A stretch of DNA of 64,000 nt from Nostoc sp. FACHB-110. Lineage in GTDB: Bacteria > Cyanobacteriota > Cyanobacteriia > Cyanobacteriales > Nostocaceae. Below the pieces are notes generated by a model that searched no databases, had not been told where the DNA came from, and saw only the letters and a list, made by a program, of their open reading frames with translations. This document shows positions 7,775-16,219 of this stretch, in pieces (position 1 is the stretch's first letter; each line of letters opens with the position of its first letter). The position numbers and the translations under genes are program-made. Location of the stretch: the NCBI RefSeq assembly GCF_014697425.1, contig NZ_JACJRU010000001.1, forward strand, positions 248,001-312,000, given 5' to 3'.

Positions 7775-9319
7775 ATGTTCAAAGGTTCATTTCACAATTT
7801 AGGCATACAAGCAGTAATTTTCAGTGCGACTTTGTTAGCCAGCAAATCAGTATACGCTCAAGACCTGGGAAAAGTAAGCGAAATTGATCATATGTCCCAG
7901 ATAACATCTGTATCGCAATTTTCAGATGTTCAACCAACAGACTGGGCATTTGGCGCACTACAGTCTTTAGTGGAACGTTATGGATGTATTGCAGGCTATC
8001 TAGATAGTACTTATCGCGGAAACCGTGCCATTACTCGTTACGAATTTGCAGCTGGCTTAAATGCTTGTCTATCTAGAGTTAACGAATTAATTGCCACAGC
8101 CACATCTGACTTAGTTAGCAAAGAAGACTTAGCAACTATTCAACGACTACAAGAAGAATTCGCCTCTGAGTTAGCAACTTTACGAGGTCGCGTTGATAGT
8201 TTAGAAGCGAGAACTGCTGAACTAGAAGCTAATCAATTTTCCACAACAACTAAGTTAGTTGGAGAAGCTATATTTGCCGTGACAGATGCCTTTAGTGGTT
8301 CGGTGAATGGTAGTAACCCAGTTTTTCAAGATAGAGTCCGCTTGGTATTCAAAAGTAGTTTCACAGGTAGAGACAGTTTGAATGTTCGTTTCACAGGGGG
8401 AAATGCTAATACTTTGAGGTTGCCAGATGGTACAGCCGAAGGACTGCAAACTTTTAATCTTTCTCCCGGTAATAACAATGCGGCACTTGATTGGCTAGCT
8501 TATTACTTTCCTGTTGGCGACAACATAGAGGCTTATATCGGAGTAGTTAACGGAGTCTTCTTTGATTTTGTACCAACAATGAGTCCTGATCTTGATAGTG
8601 CCACCGGAGGCAGTCGTGCATTAACAGAATTTGCTTCCTCTAGTCCGATTTATCGGATTGGTGGTGGTGCAGGTGGAGGCTTCAATTATCGGTTCAGTGA
8701 CAAATTAACTTTGAGTTTGGGTTACTTAGCCGGAGATCATGCCAGTCCTCAAGCAGACAGTGGTTTTTTGAATGGTCAATATAGTGCATTTGGACAATTA
8801 GCTTGGAACCCCAACAATAACTCTGGGATTGCTTTTACCTACGTCAATGCCTATCAAAACCGAGGAGCAATATTTGACTTGGGTAGTGGTTTTACACTCG
8901 TCGGAACTCAACAAGCTAACACTCCATTTGAACGAATGATTACTAATTCCTACGGAGTACAAGCTTTTTATAGATTGAGTCCGCGATTTGCTGTGAATGG
9001 TTTCTTTGGCTACACTAACGCCAAAAATCTTGTAGGTAGTGGTAGTGCAGATATTTGGTACTATGCTTTAGGCTTGGCATTCCCAGATTTAGGCAAACAA
9101 GGCAATCTTGGTGGCATTGTTGTAGGTGCAGAACCTTATCGGGGTGGAAATCCTGCACCTGCTGATGATTTATCCTTGCATATTGAAGGTTTTTACAAAT
9201 ATCGGCTGACAGATAACATTGCCATTACTCCGGGCGTGATTTGGATTACAGCCCCTGGTCAAAACAATGATAATCAAGATGCAGTAATTGGTACTGTCAG
9301 AACCACCTTCACCTTTTAG
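7775..9319 (+). CDS. SLH-domain outer-membrane porin (OprB/iron-uptake porin type)
   Basis: The product is a 514-residue cyanobacterial porin. From the ATG at 7775 it has a signal peptide ending in SVYA|Q, one S-layer-homology domain (SQFSDVQPTDWAFGALQSL, about 50-110) that grips the periplasmic wall polymer, a coiled coil (TLRGRVDSLEARTAELEAN) and then a beta-barrel with alternating Gly/aromatic strands ending in the typical C-terminal Phe. The start is set by AGGAG eight bases before ATG 7775; an ATG at 7727 would add 16 residues but has no ribosome site and would bury the signal peptide. Lying inside the sulfur block, it may admit organosulfur solutes. That is inference; relatives are general or carbohydrate-selective porins. 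Confidence 0.9.
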   Translation: MFKGSFHNLGIQAVIFSATLLASKSVYAQDLGKVSEIDHMSQITSVSQFSDVQPTDWAFGALQSLVERYGCIAGYLDSTYRGNRAITRYEFAAGLNACLSRVNELIATATSDLVSKEDLATIQRLQEEFASELATLRGRVDSLEARTAELEANQFSTTTKLVGEAIFAVTDAFSGSVNGSNPVFQDRVRLVFKSSFTGRDSLNVRFTGGNANTLRLPDGTAEGLQTFNLSPGNNNAALDWLAYYFPVGDNIEAYIGVVNGVFFDFVPTMSPDLDSATGGSRALTEFASSSPIYRIGGGAGGGFNYRFSDKLTLSLGYLAGDHASPQADSGFLNGQYSAFGQLAWNPNNNSGIAFTYVNAYQNRGAIFDLGSGFTLVGTQQANTPFERMITNSYGVQAFYRLSPRFAVNGFFGYTNAKNLVGSGSADIWYYALGLAFPDLGKQGNLGGIVVGAEPYRGGNPAPADDLSLHIEGFYKYRLTDNIAITPGVIWITAPGQNNDNQDAVIGTVRTTFTF

Positions 9320-9464
9320 ATAGTTTCAGCAACGTTACAAATTGTGGCGTTGCTGTTCAAAAATGGAAATTAGCTATGCCAAAAACTCTCTAACTGTTAA
9401 CAGAAAAGAGAGAGTAAGTAGCCGTCATGAACTGCGTACACCAAAATTAACGACCTTCGTGATT

Positions 9465-9579
9465 TATAGCGATTCCCAGTTAAGTGAGGTACAGGTAATA
9501 TTTTGAAACGCAGAGGGTCGCAGAGTTAAGCGCAGAGGTACGCAGAGATTTGTACTTCAGCAGACTAGGAAACGCTATA
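9465..9579. mobile_element. 115-bp MITE-like element, copy A
   Basis: A 115-bp unit begins TATAGCGATTCCCAGT and ends ACTAGGAAACGCTATA, so its ends are imperfect inverted repeats bounded by TA. This is the pattern left by IS630/Tc1-type MITEs. A second copy at 58310-58424 has the same length and differs at about two bases. The interior contains cgcagaggtacgcagag-type repeats. Copy A supplies the TAG stop codon (9575-9577) of the membrane-protein gene next to it. It has no coding capacity. Confidence 0.8.
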
Positions 9580-10612
9580 AACTCAGTGGCTGTTGTTCTT
9601 TAACTAGAGTTGCCGTATCTTGCCATAGTCCTAAACCGTCGTACAATCCTGGGGCCATTAAGAATACTTGAACCCAAAGAATATTAAACCACCAGTACAG
9701 CCCTTGGATAATATTTTCTTGACCTACCAGAGATACTGTTACCCAATACAACAAAACCGAAACTATCAAACTAGTAATAGTAGTAACTATGCCTTTTGTG
9801 GGCTGTGATAATTCCGTGAATGGCCACATATTAAATTGCCACAGCAAGCCTAACCCAACTGTTGTCCAAATTGCAGCAAAAGTTGGGCCTGTGGTGGTTG
9901 TTAACAAATCCATTCCTAGCTGTTTGAGAAACAACGCAGTAATTAAAGTGAGAAACAAAACAACACCTGTATGTAGTAACCCTAAACGGGGCATTCCTAG
10001 TTCTAGTTTATTCAACGGCCAGCGTTCAAAGAAACTACCAAATACTGTTGAACAAGGATACCAATACCAAGGAAAGTAAAAGGGTGAAAGTCCCCAAATT
10101 TGGGGCAGAAAGGTAAGAGCAGGAGCAATAAAGAAGACAGCAAAAAAGATATTGATAAATCCGCTAATTGGATGCCAATCCCGTACTTCTTTTGTAGTGA
10201 CAAGAGTGTTGTCAAAGAAGAACAAACTAAGAGCCGCAGTAATGATTGCTGTTTGTCCCCACAAACCTACAGATGTGTCAGTGAGACTAGCTTTGGCAAA
10301 GATAAATTTCCACACTTCTCCAGTTAAATAAACTAGTGCTACTAGCACTAATAAATTCACCGTTCCGCGTCCGAATCTTGTGGAAGAAAAACGAGAGCCT
10401 GGATAGCCATTGAGGGAAAAACCGAGATGCCACCACCAGACAAAACAGATAGTAATGTAAGTCAATTTAGTCCCTACAGGCATCTGAAGAATTTGACCAA
10501 AGATGAGTTCAAAAATGTAGCTAATAACAGCAATTACAGGAATAAACAACAGTCCCTTAAATGGTTGGCTTTTCCAAATGCTGCGCTTTTGCTGGGGATG
10601 TGCAAAGCTCAT
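9575..10612 (-). CDS. Unrecognised polytopic membrane protein
   Basis: I do not recognise this 345-residue protein. It has about ten hydrophobic segments separated by short loops and is rich in Trp, Phe and Tyr (for example FYFPWYWYPCSTVFGSFF near residue 190), with a short polar C-terminus. There is no signal peptide, nucleotide-binding motif or known transporter signature. It lies between the SLH porin and an SfnB-like oxidoreductase in a block devoted to organosulfur use, so a transport or membrane-anchoring role for that pathway is possible but unproven. Its stop codon lies inside the inserted MITE, so the original C-terminus may have been altered by a few residues. Confidence 0.75.
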   Translation of the reverse strand: MSFAHPQQKRSIWKSQPFKGLLFIPVIAVISYIFELIFGQILQMPVGTKLTYITICFVWWWHLGFSLNGYPGSRFSSTRFGRGTVNLLVLVALVYLTGEVWKFIFAKASLTDTSVGLWGQTAIITAALSLFFFDNTLVTTKEVRDWHPISGFINIFFAVFFIAPALTFLPQIWGLSPFYFPWYWYPCSTVFGSFFERWPLNKLELGMPRLGLLHTGVVLFLTLITALFLKQLGMDLLTTTTGPTFAAIWTTVGLGLLWQFNMWPFTELSQPTKGIVTTITSLIVSVLLYWVTVSLVGQENIIQGLYWWFNILWVQVFLMAPGLYDGLGLWQDTATLVKEQQPLSL

Positions 10613-10708
10613 AGTGTTAACTTCTCATCATTGTTAGATTGTTCAAGGGCAAAGCATTCGAGTCAAACCTCTTTTTGCTTTACCCTGGTGGAGAATGCAG
10701 AGTAACTA

Positions 10709-11917
10709 TTACAACCAAGGATGGCGGGGAGGATAGACACCATTGAGGAAGTAGTTACCAACGGCGTAATACTTCCAACGCACGGGGTCATGGAGTGTAT
10801 GCGCTCTGGCATTACGCCAGTGGCGATTGTAGTTGAATTCCTCCAAGGTGGATTTAGTACCGGCTAATTCAAATAACTTGTTGGTAGCAAGTAATGAGGC
10901 TTCGGTGGCTAGGGCTTTGGCTTCTGCAACCGCGATTGATGCTTCTACTACTTTGGGTTCTTCTAAACCTGATTCGTTGGCGATGTCGATAAATTCACCT
11001 GCGCGTCGCAGCAAGGCTTCCGCAGCGTGAACCTGAATTTGGACGTTACCTAAGTTATAGAGGGTGAGGGGGTCTTCGTAGCCTTTTTCTAAATTGCTAT
11101 CAACCCAAGGACGGGTATGATTGCGGACAAAGTAAATGGTGTCACGAACTGCGGCTTTAGCAATACCCACATCGACAGCAGCTTGAATGATTTGGGCGAT
11201 CGCACCCATTGGTGTAGCGCGCTCAAATGCTAAATAATGGGGAATGACGTGTTCTGCTTTGACTTTGACATTTTCAATGATGGTCGTACCGCTAGCCGTG
11301 GTACGCTGTCCGAAGCTAGTCCAATCATCAAGCAGGGTAAGTCCTTCAGCGTCTCGTTCTACAAATGCGACGACTGTTTTACCGTCTGGATTACTGGCGA
11401 TGACAGGAACCCAATGGGCTAATAATGCACCTGCCGAATAGTATTTGCGGCCGTTGAGTACATAGTCAGAGCCATCTGGCTGCAATTTGGTTTGGATATC
11501 AGTTACTGATTTTGTCCCAATTTCCGAGAAGGCGTTACCGAATCGCTTACCTTGGAGAACTAAATCAAAGAAGAACTGCTTTTGTTGATGTGTACCATCC
11601 AAACGAATCGCTTCCACCATATAGAGGTGGTTTTGGGGAATTTGCCCCAGGCTAGAGTCAGCTTCGGAGATAATTTTGATTACCTCTGCTAAAGTAGCAG
11701 TAGAGACAAAAGCACCACCGTATTCTTTCGGTACTGTAATTCCCCACAATCCACTTTGAGAGAACTTCTGCACCTCTTCGGCAGGTAAACGCCGAGTTTG
11801 ATCGCGTTCTGAATCACCTTTAGCAAACTCAGTAGCTAATTCATGAGCGATCGCGATCGCTTCTTGGTCATTCTGAATAATGTGCGCTTTTTGTTCGGTA
11901 TCAATAATTGAAGTCAT
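10709..11917 (-). CDS. SfnB-family sulfur-acquisition oxidoreductase
   Basis: This 402-residue flavoprotein has the acyl-CoA dehydrogenase fold and matches the SfnB/DszC group: GITVPKEYGGAFVSTATLAE in the N-domain, GNAFSEIGTKSVTDI and GQRTTASGTTIIENV in the beta domain, and LFELAGTKSTLEEFNYNRHW near the C-terminus. These enzymes use reduced FMN and oxygen on sulfones or related substrates and are induced during sulfate starvation in Pseudomonas. The start at 11917 is chosen because AAAGGAG lies seven bases upstream; an in-frame ATG at 11947 would add ten residues and overlap the next gene. It follows the symporter pair on the same strand with a short gap, so transport and oxidation are probably co-transcribed. 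Confidence 0.85.
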   Translation of the reverse strand: MTSIIDTEQKAHIIQNDQEAIAIAHELATEFAKGDSERDQTRRLPAEEVQKFSQSGLWGITVPKEYGGAFVSTATLAEVIKIISEADSSLGQIPQNHLYMVEAIRLDGTHQQKQFFFDLVLQGKRFGNAFSEIGTKSVTDIQTKLQPDGSDYVLNGRKYYSAGALLAHWVPVIASNPDGKTVVAFVERDAEGLTLLDDWTSFGQRTTASGTTIIENVKVKAEHVIPHYLAFERATPMGAIAQIIQAAVDVGIAKAAVRDTIYFVRNHTRPWVDSNLEKGYEDPLTLYNLGNVQIQVHAAEALLRRAGEFIDIANESGLEEPKVVEASIAVAEAKALATEASLLATNKLFELAGTKSTLEEFNYNRHWRNARAHTLHDPVRWKYYAVGNYFLNGVYPPRHPWL

Positions 11918-11943
11918 CGTTAAACTCCTTTCTAGATATAGAT

Positions 11944-12489
11944 TCAAAACCGGACTTGTTTACTCTGAAATTGCCGTTGGGTAGTCTGAGATTCCAAAAC
12001 TTTTTGGTAGCGTTTGAGATCGAATTCCATCGCCACAATCGGCACTATCGGGCCGAGTAAGCAAATAATTGGCCCAAGGTATAAGAATCGCCAACCAAAA
12101 CCGTAACTGGCAATAATCAATGCAGAAATCACAACTAATAAAAATGCACCAAAAGCTAATATCTTGTTCTTTCTGGATTCTGTTTCATCGTCTTCGTCGA
12201 TGTCTTCATCATCTAATCCATAGGTTTTAGACGCATAGGTCAAAACAAGATACATTCCTCGCAGATAAAAGACTGTGATAATTGCACCAAACACTGCGGT
12301 AAAAATTGTTTCCCAAGAGTAAGGGCTATTAGTGGTAGCGGTAGAAGAAACAGTAGAGTTTTGGGCATGACATAGCTGTGCATACACAACTGTAAAAAAT
12401 GTCCCCAAGAAGAAAAAGCCCAGCCGCTTTGTAGTGCTATGAAACCTCACATTTGAAGTTTTGAAGAGATTGTCCATGATGTTAACCAT
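11944..12489 (-). CDS. Small membrane protein, likely partner of the symporter
   Basis: This 181-residue protein is not assigned to a family I know. It has a signal-like segment (GFFFLGTFFTVVYAQLCHA), then three further hydrophobic segments, and a strongly acidic cytoplasmic or periplasmic stretch (YGLDDEDIDEDDETESRKNK) between the second and third. Its ATG overlaps the stop of the upstream symporter gene by one base (TAATG), which implies translational coupling and a role with that transporter. Small membrane partners are known for other SSS-family symporters. Function as a stabilising or regulatory subunit is inference from this arrangement. Confidence 0.75.
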   Translation of the reverse strand: MVNIMDNLFKTSNVRFHSTTKRLGFFFLGTFFTVVYAQLCHAQNSTVSSTATTNSPYSWETIFTAVFGAIITVFYLRGMYLVLTYASKTYGLDDEDIDEDDETESRKNKILAFGAFLLVVISALIIASYGFGWRFLYLGPIICLLGPIVPIVAMEFDLKRYQKVLESQTTQRQFQSKQVRF

Positions 12490-13988
12490 TACCTAACATT
12501 TGATTCAGCAACTTCTGATAAATCATGAGCTTGTTTGAGCTTGCTGTAATCAAAACGTTCTGAATTTGTGGCAGCAATAATAATCGGAACTATTGTACTG
12601 ACTACAACTACGGTGTATGTACTAATCTCTTCTCCTAAAGTGACGAGGGTGATGATTCCAGCAATTAATCCGCTAATTGTCCCGGCGGTAAATGCTGTTG
12701 CATTCATCTTTGTCCAAATAATTGAAAGTATCAAAGGGACAAGGACGGCGGCGCGAATCACAGAAGTTCCTAAAACTAAGGTCACTAAATCGATGCCGGA
12801 TAGGATAACTGATATGGAAATCAAGGCAGCGATGACCATAGAGATGCGAGTCCAGGTAAAGAGCGATCGCTCTGATATATTGGGAAATAAGGGCTTAATT
12901 ACGTCTACAGCCGAAACAGAACTGACCGCCGCTAGTGTGCCATCACAAGTGGAATAGCAAGCAGACAGCACAATAATTACAAACAAATAAATTACCCAGC
13001 TTGGTAGTCCTAGATGAGAGACGAGAAACGGCCCTAAAGCTGCGGGATCACCACCTAAATCTTTGGCTAAGTCTACATTTAAGGTGATTCCGACTAACCC
13101 AATGACACCTAAACACAGAGCCACTGGATAGTAGAGTGCGCCTCCCCAGAAAAAAGTCCGACCTAGTTCTTTTTCCCGAATACCCCAAGCTACTTGCCAG
13201 AATTCTTGACCAGCAATTGTGGCTGTAATAAGTGCCAAGCAGAATGTTAAGCCAAAACTCTGAAAAGCATCAGGTCGAGTTACAGAAAGTAAATTATTCC
13301 CATGACTTTCTACCGCTTGCCAAATAGCTTCTAGCCCGCCAACTTGCCCGACTACAGCCGCAGTGACTAATACAGAGGGCAGCATAATCAGCAAACACAT
13401 GAGTGTGGAAGTTGACATCGAAGCCCAAAGTCCACCTAACATAATGTAGCCGAGAATGACAACGGAGGCGATCGCGGCCACAACTCCCTGGTTTATCCCA
13501 AAAATGGTGGCTACCATCAGTGACGCGCCTTTTAAGTTCACTGTCACAATTTGCACAGCACCAAATAGGATACCTGCAACTACCACAATCCGAGCTAACT
13601 TAGCACCGCCATAACGCACGGAGACAAATTCACTAATGGTGTAGCCATGAGGCATTAGCCGTCTGAGTTTTTTGGCAAAGGGAATGACGGCAACAACAGA
13701 TAAACCATTGGGGACTGTAAACCACCACAGTCCTGATAAACCGTATTTATACGTTACGCCAATGGGTAATAAGATACCAATTACCCATGTCCAGACGGAA
13801 AGCAACCCGGCAATTCCAAACCCCAAACCCAATTTGCGCCCGGCAATCACAAAATCATGGGTATTTCGTACAAGTTTCCACTTGGCATAGTAGGAGACAG
13901 TTAACATGACCAATCCCATTACAATTAATGTGATAATGCCTTCTGTCTGTCCCAAAGATGCACTGGCTGTTAGGGTAATCCCTAGCAT
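12489..13988 (-). CDS. Sodium:solute symporter (SSS family)
   Basis: The 499-residue protein has about 13 transmembrane segments and the hallmarks of the SSS/SLC5 family, including DFVIAGRKLGLGFGIAGLLS near the N-terminus and the GGLWASMSTSTLMCLL region. It should couple sodium influx to solute uptake across the plasma membrane. Start ATG 13988 has AGGAGAG nearby upstream. It leads a probable three-gene operon: symporter, coupled small membrane protein, SfnB-like oxidoreductase. In this neighbourhood an organosulfur or carboxylate substrate is plausible, but relatives carry proline, pantothenate, urea and others, so the substrate is unknown. Confidence 0.87.
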   Translation of the reverse strand: MLGITLTASASLGQTEGIITLIVMGLVMLTVSYYAKWKLVRNTHDFVIAGRKLGLGFGIAGLLSVWTWVIGILLPIGVTYKYGLSGLWWFTVPNGLSVVAVIPFAKKLRRLMPHGYTISEFVSVRYGGAKLARIVVVAGILFGAVQIVTVNLKGASLMVATIFGINQGVVAAIASVVILGYIMLGGLWASMSTSTLMCLLIMLPSVLVTAAVVGQVGGLEAIWQAVESHGNNLLSVTRPDAFQSFGLTFCLALITATIAGQEFWQVAWGIREKELGRTFFWGGALYYPVALCLGVIGLVGITLNVDLAKDLGGDPAALGPFLVSHLGLPSWVIYLFVIIVLSACYSTCDGTLAAVSSVSAVDVIKPLFPNISERSLFTWTRISMVIAALISISVILSGIDLVTLVLGTSVIRAAVLVPLILSIIWTKMNATAFTAGTISGLIAGIITLVTLGEEISTYTVVVVSTIVPIIIAATNSERFDYSKLKQAHDLSEVAESNVR

Positions 13989-14105
13989 TATTTTCTCTCC
14001 TCTGAATTGTCTTGCTAGTGGTGAGAGAATGAATTATTTAGCTCTGATTCACAGAGTGATGCAGAGATGCTTCTAGCTGATTAAGTAATCACTTGAATGA
14101 GGCGA

Positions 14106-14474
14106 AGCGATTTTTGTAGATTAATTTCAGATGCAGAGATACAATCTCAAGTCAAGGCTTTGACAAACAGTATGACTCTCTCAAATGCGTTGTATGATTG
14201 CGGGATGATTTAAGAATTTGGGCGTTGCATAATCCACGTCTGGGCCTCAATCATCCAAATTATGTCAGCAACGCCCACTGAAACTCTAGCCAGAAATTTT
14301 ATCAACAGGACTTACGCACAAGCTACGGAAAATCGAACCACAGAGGCGCAGAGTTCACGGAGAAATGAGAGTTTGAGAGATATTTTGCGTAAGTCCTAAT
14401 CAAGTCTAAGTCTCGGTGTTGGCAAAACCTAGATATTGAAGATTAATTATCAGCCCTAATCTACAAAAATCGCT
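14106..14474. repeat. 369-bp segment bounded by an 18-bp perfect inverted repeat
   Basis: AGCGATTTTTGTAGATTA (14106-14123) recurs in perfect inverse orientation at 14457-14474. The enclosed DNA has no reading frame of note but contains two smaller fold-back elements. It could be a non-autonomous element with later insertions, or repeat nesting by chance insertion. Confidence 0.55.
14307..14397. mobile_element. 91-bp MITE-like fold-back element
   Basis: AGGACTTACGCA at 14307-14318 is mirrored by TGCGTAAGTCCT at 14386-14397. The interior includes an accacagaggcgcagagttc-type segment. Its ends resemble a 37-bp fold-back at 52750-52786 (AGGACTTA/TAAGTCCT), suggesting a family of such elements. 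Confidence 0.65.
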
Positions 14475-14498
14475 GCTGTCCAATATTGTGCGCTCAAT

Positions 14499-15593
14499 CT
14501 AGACTTGAACTAAGTCTTCAGCAGTCCGACGATGTGCTTTGATTTCGCGCACAAGCGGAATTACTGTCCGACCAAATGCAGGTAAATCATCTGAATAGTG
14601 TAAGAAACCGCCAAGAATTAAATCAACTCCCGCTTCATAAAATTGGCGAATCTTCTCAGCCACCTGCTCTGGTGTACCAATCAAGCCGGAACGGAAGCCG
14701 TCGTTATACTGTACTAAGTCTTCAAAATTGGAATTTGCCCACATTCCCTGACGTTCACGGGTTGAGGCTCCTGCTTGTTTCACAGCTTCGCCAAATCCTT
14801 TAACTGCTTCTACATCCGCTTGAGCAATGATTTCGCGCAATACTTCATGGGCTTCGGCTTCTGTATCCCGGACGATGATGAAGGCATTCAAACCAAACTT
14901 GATGGTGCGTCCTGCTTCACGCGCTAATGCAGACACCTCTGCAATCTGTTCGCGCACACCTTCTATAGTATTGCCATTCATAAAATACCAATCAGATACG
15001 CGCCCAGCCATACGTCGGGCGGCTTTAGAGTTACCACCTTGGAAGATTTCTGGATGTGGTTGAGTAATTGGTCTAGGCTTCACCCAACCACCATTAATGC
15101 GATAAAAGTCGCCTTTAAAATGGAACTCGTCTTCTGTCCACAAACCTTTGAGAACACGGATAAATTCTTCCGAACGCCGATAGCGTTCATCATGATCTAA
15201 CCAAGGTTCACCATAAATAGTGAATTCATCTTTGAACCAGCCACTAACTATATTCAAAGCAAACCGGCCGTTGGAAAGAAAATCAATACTAGAACCGATT
15301 TTGGCCACTACTCCTGGATGCCACAATCCAGGATGAACTGCGGCAATTAATTTTAACTTTTTGGTGACTGGAGCTAAGGCAGACACTGTTGTAAATGCTT
15401 CAAGTTGGTACTCAGCACCATAGCTAGCAATAAATCGAGCTTGAGCTAGAGCATATTCAAACCCAACTTCTTCGGCTGTTTGCGCTAGTTGAGCGTTGTA
15501 ATCATAAGTCCAGTTGGTGCGTTGGGGGATTTTACTAACTACTAACCCACCACTAACGTTGGGAATCCAGTATGCAAACTTAATATCAGCCAT
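14499..15593 (-). CDS. sfnG: Dimethylsulfone monooxygenase (SfnG-like)
   Basis: The 364-residue protein is a bacterial-luciferase-fold (LLM) monooxygenase that matches SfnG along its length. Characteristic segments are FAYWIPNVSGGLVVSKI at the N-terminus, LNIVSGWFKDEF, HDERYRRSEEFIRVLKGLWT, EIFQGGNSKAARRMAGRVSDW and LVQYNDGFRSGLIGTPEQVAEKI. In the known family it uses FMNH2 and oxygen to convert dimethylsulfone to methanesulfinate, feeding sulfite release. No flavin reductase gene is visible in the window, so reduced flavin must come from elsewhere. It is transcribed away from the LLM/LysR pair, across a 626-bp intergenic region. Confidence 0.88.
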   Translation of the reverse strand: MADIKFAYWIPNVSGGLVVSKIPQRTNWTYDYNAQLAQTAEEVGFEYALAQARFIASYGAEYQLEAFTTVSALAPVTKKLKLIAAVHPGLWHPGVVAKIGSSIDFLSNGRFALNIVSGWFKDEFTIYGEPWLDHDERYRRSEEFIRVLKGLWTEDEFHFKGDFYRINGGWVKPRPITQPHPEIFQGGNSKAARRMAGRVSDWYFMNGNTIEGVREQIAEVSALAREAGRTIKFGLNAFIIVRDTEAEAHEVLREIIAQADVEAVKGFGEAVKQAGASTRERQGMWANSNFEDLVQYNDGFRSGLIGTPEQVAEKIRQFYEAGVDLILGGFLHYSDDLPAFGRTVIPLVREIKAHRRTAEDLVQV

Positions 15594-15950
15594 AATTGTG
15601 TGTGCGTAATGGAGAATTTTTAGTTATTTGTCTGATGGTTGGTAATGAAAATCAATCACCAACAATGTAGCCCCGCGTACGGCAAAATCCTCATCAGAAT
15701 TAAGATTTAAGCGCGGCTAGAAACTATTCTCTGGTTTTTCAGATAGGGATTTTCAGACTTTGTGCTGAGATTATACTATAATCCGACTAAATTACCGTGT
15801 TTTTTGGATAAATCAGACTTTACCACGACATTTGCTCAGATGTTGTGACTCGATATACGTAAATCTCTTTTCTGTATTCCAAAATGGAATACCGCTAACT
15901 GTTACTAGCAGCCTGCCAAGAGAACGATCGCGTGGTAGTAGTTTTCCCAG

Positions 15951-16067
15951 CAGGGTGTAGGGTGTAGGGAAAAATGAAGAAAACTTGTATTTCAATACAC
16001 CCACACGAGCCACACTTTGCACCCAAAAGCCTTATATATAATGAGTTTGCCGTTCACTTAGCACTAT
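15951..16067. repeat. Dispersed repeat, copy A (partner at 52538-52628)
   Basis: Beginning at CAGGGTGTAGGGTGTAGG and ending near CACTTAGCACTATT, this segment matches 52538-52628 with few mismatches except for a 24-26 base stretch present only here. Both copies lie in intergenic regions next to luciferase-type monooxygenase genes. It is non-coding. Confidence 0.65.
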
Positions 16068-16150
16068 TTAATTTGAAAGCTTAAATGCTAGGAATAGTTA
16101 GACTTGTCCGTCTGCCTTCTAGCATAAATGTGGTAGTGTGAAATAATAAA

Positions 16151-16178
16151 ATACGGTAATTACACGCATTTACCGTAT
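16151..16178. promoter_or_regulatory. Inverted repeat, candidate operator upstream of the LLM/LysR operon
   Basis: ATACGGTAA (16151-16159) and TTACCGTAT (16170-16178) form a perfect 9-bp dyad with a 10-base spacer, ending 41 bases before the start of the monooxygenase gene. There is no T-run after it, so a terminator is unlikely. LysR proteins often bind dyads upstream of the operon they belong to, and the LysR-type fusion is the second gene here. Binding is inferred. Confidence 0.5.
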
Positions 16179-16219
16179 TTGTCTGAGGTTTCCTAGCAAA
16201 ATGTACTGGAACAGATTTT

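Larger units (their letters stand above)
13989..14498. other. Repeat-filled gap between symporter and sfnG
   Basis: This 510-bp gap holds nested inverted repeats and no gene. The outermost arms are an 18-bp perfect inverted repeat (14106-14123 and 14457-14474). Inside lie a fold-back with TTGGGCGTTGC/GCAACGCCCA ends (14218-14277) and a 91-bp element with AGGACTTACGCA/TGCGTAAGTCCT ends (14307-14397). Confidence 0.6.
15594..16219. other. Divergent regulatory region between sfnG and the LLM/LysR operon
   Basis: The 626-bp region lies between genes transcribed outward. It contains one copy of a dispersed repeat (15951-16067) and a 9-bp inverted repeat (16151-16178) close to the plus-strand gene. 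Two scattered TTACCGT-like half sites (about 15791 and 16170) may be regulatory. No coding sequence is supported. Confidence 0.5.

Noticed and set aside
15813..16022. A 69-codon minus-strand frame in the sfnG/LLM intergenic region
   Set aside because: It lies largely over the dispersed repeat at 15951-16067 and has no start signal.
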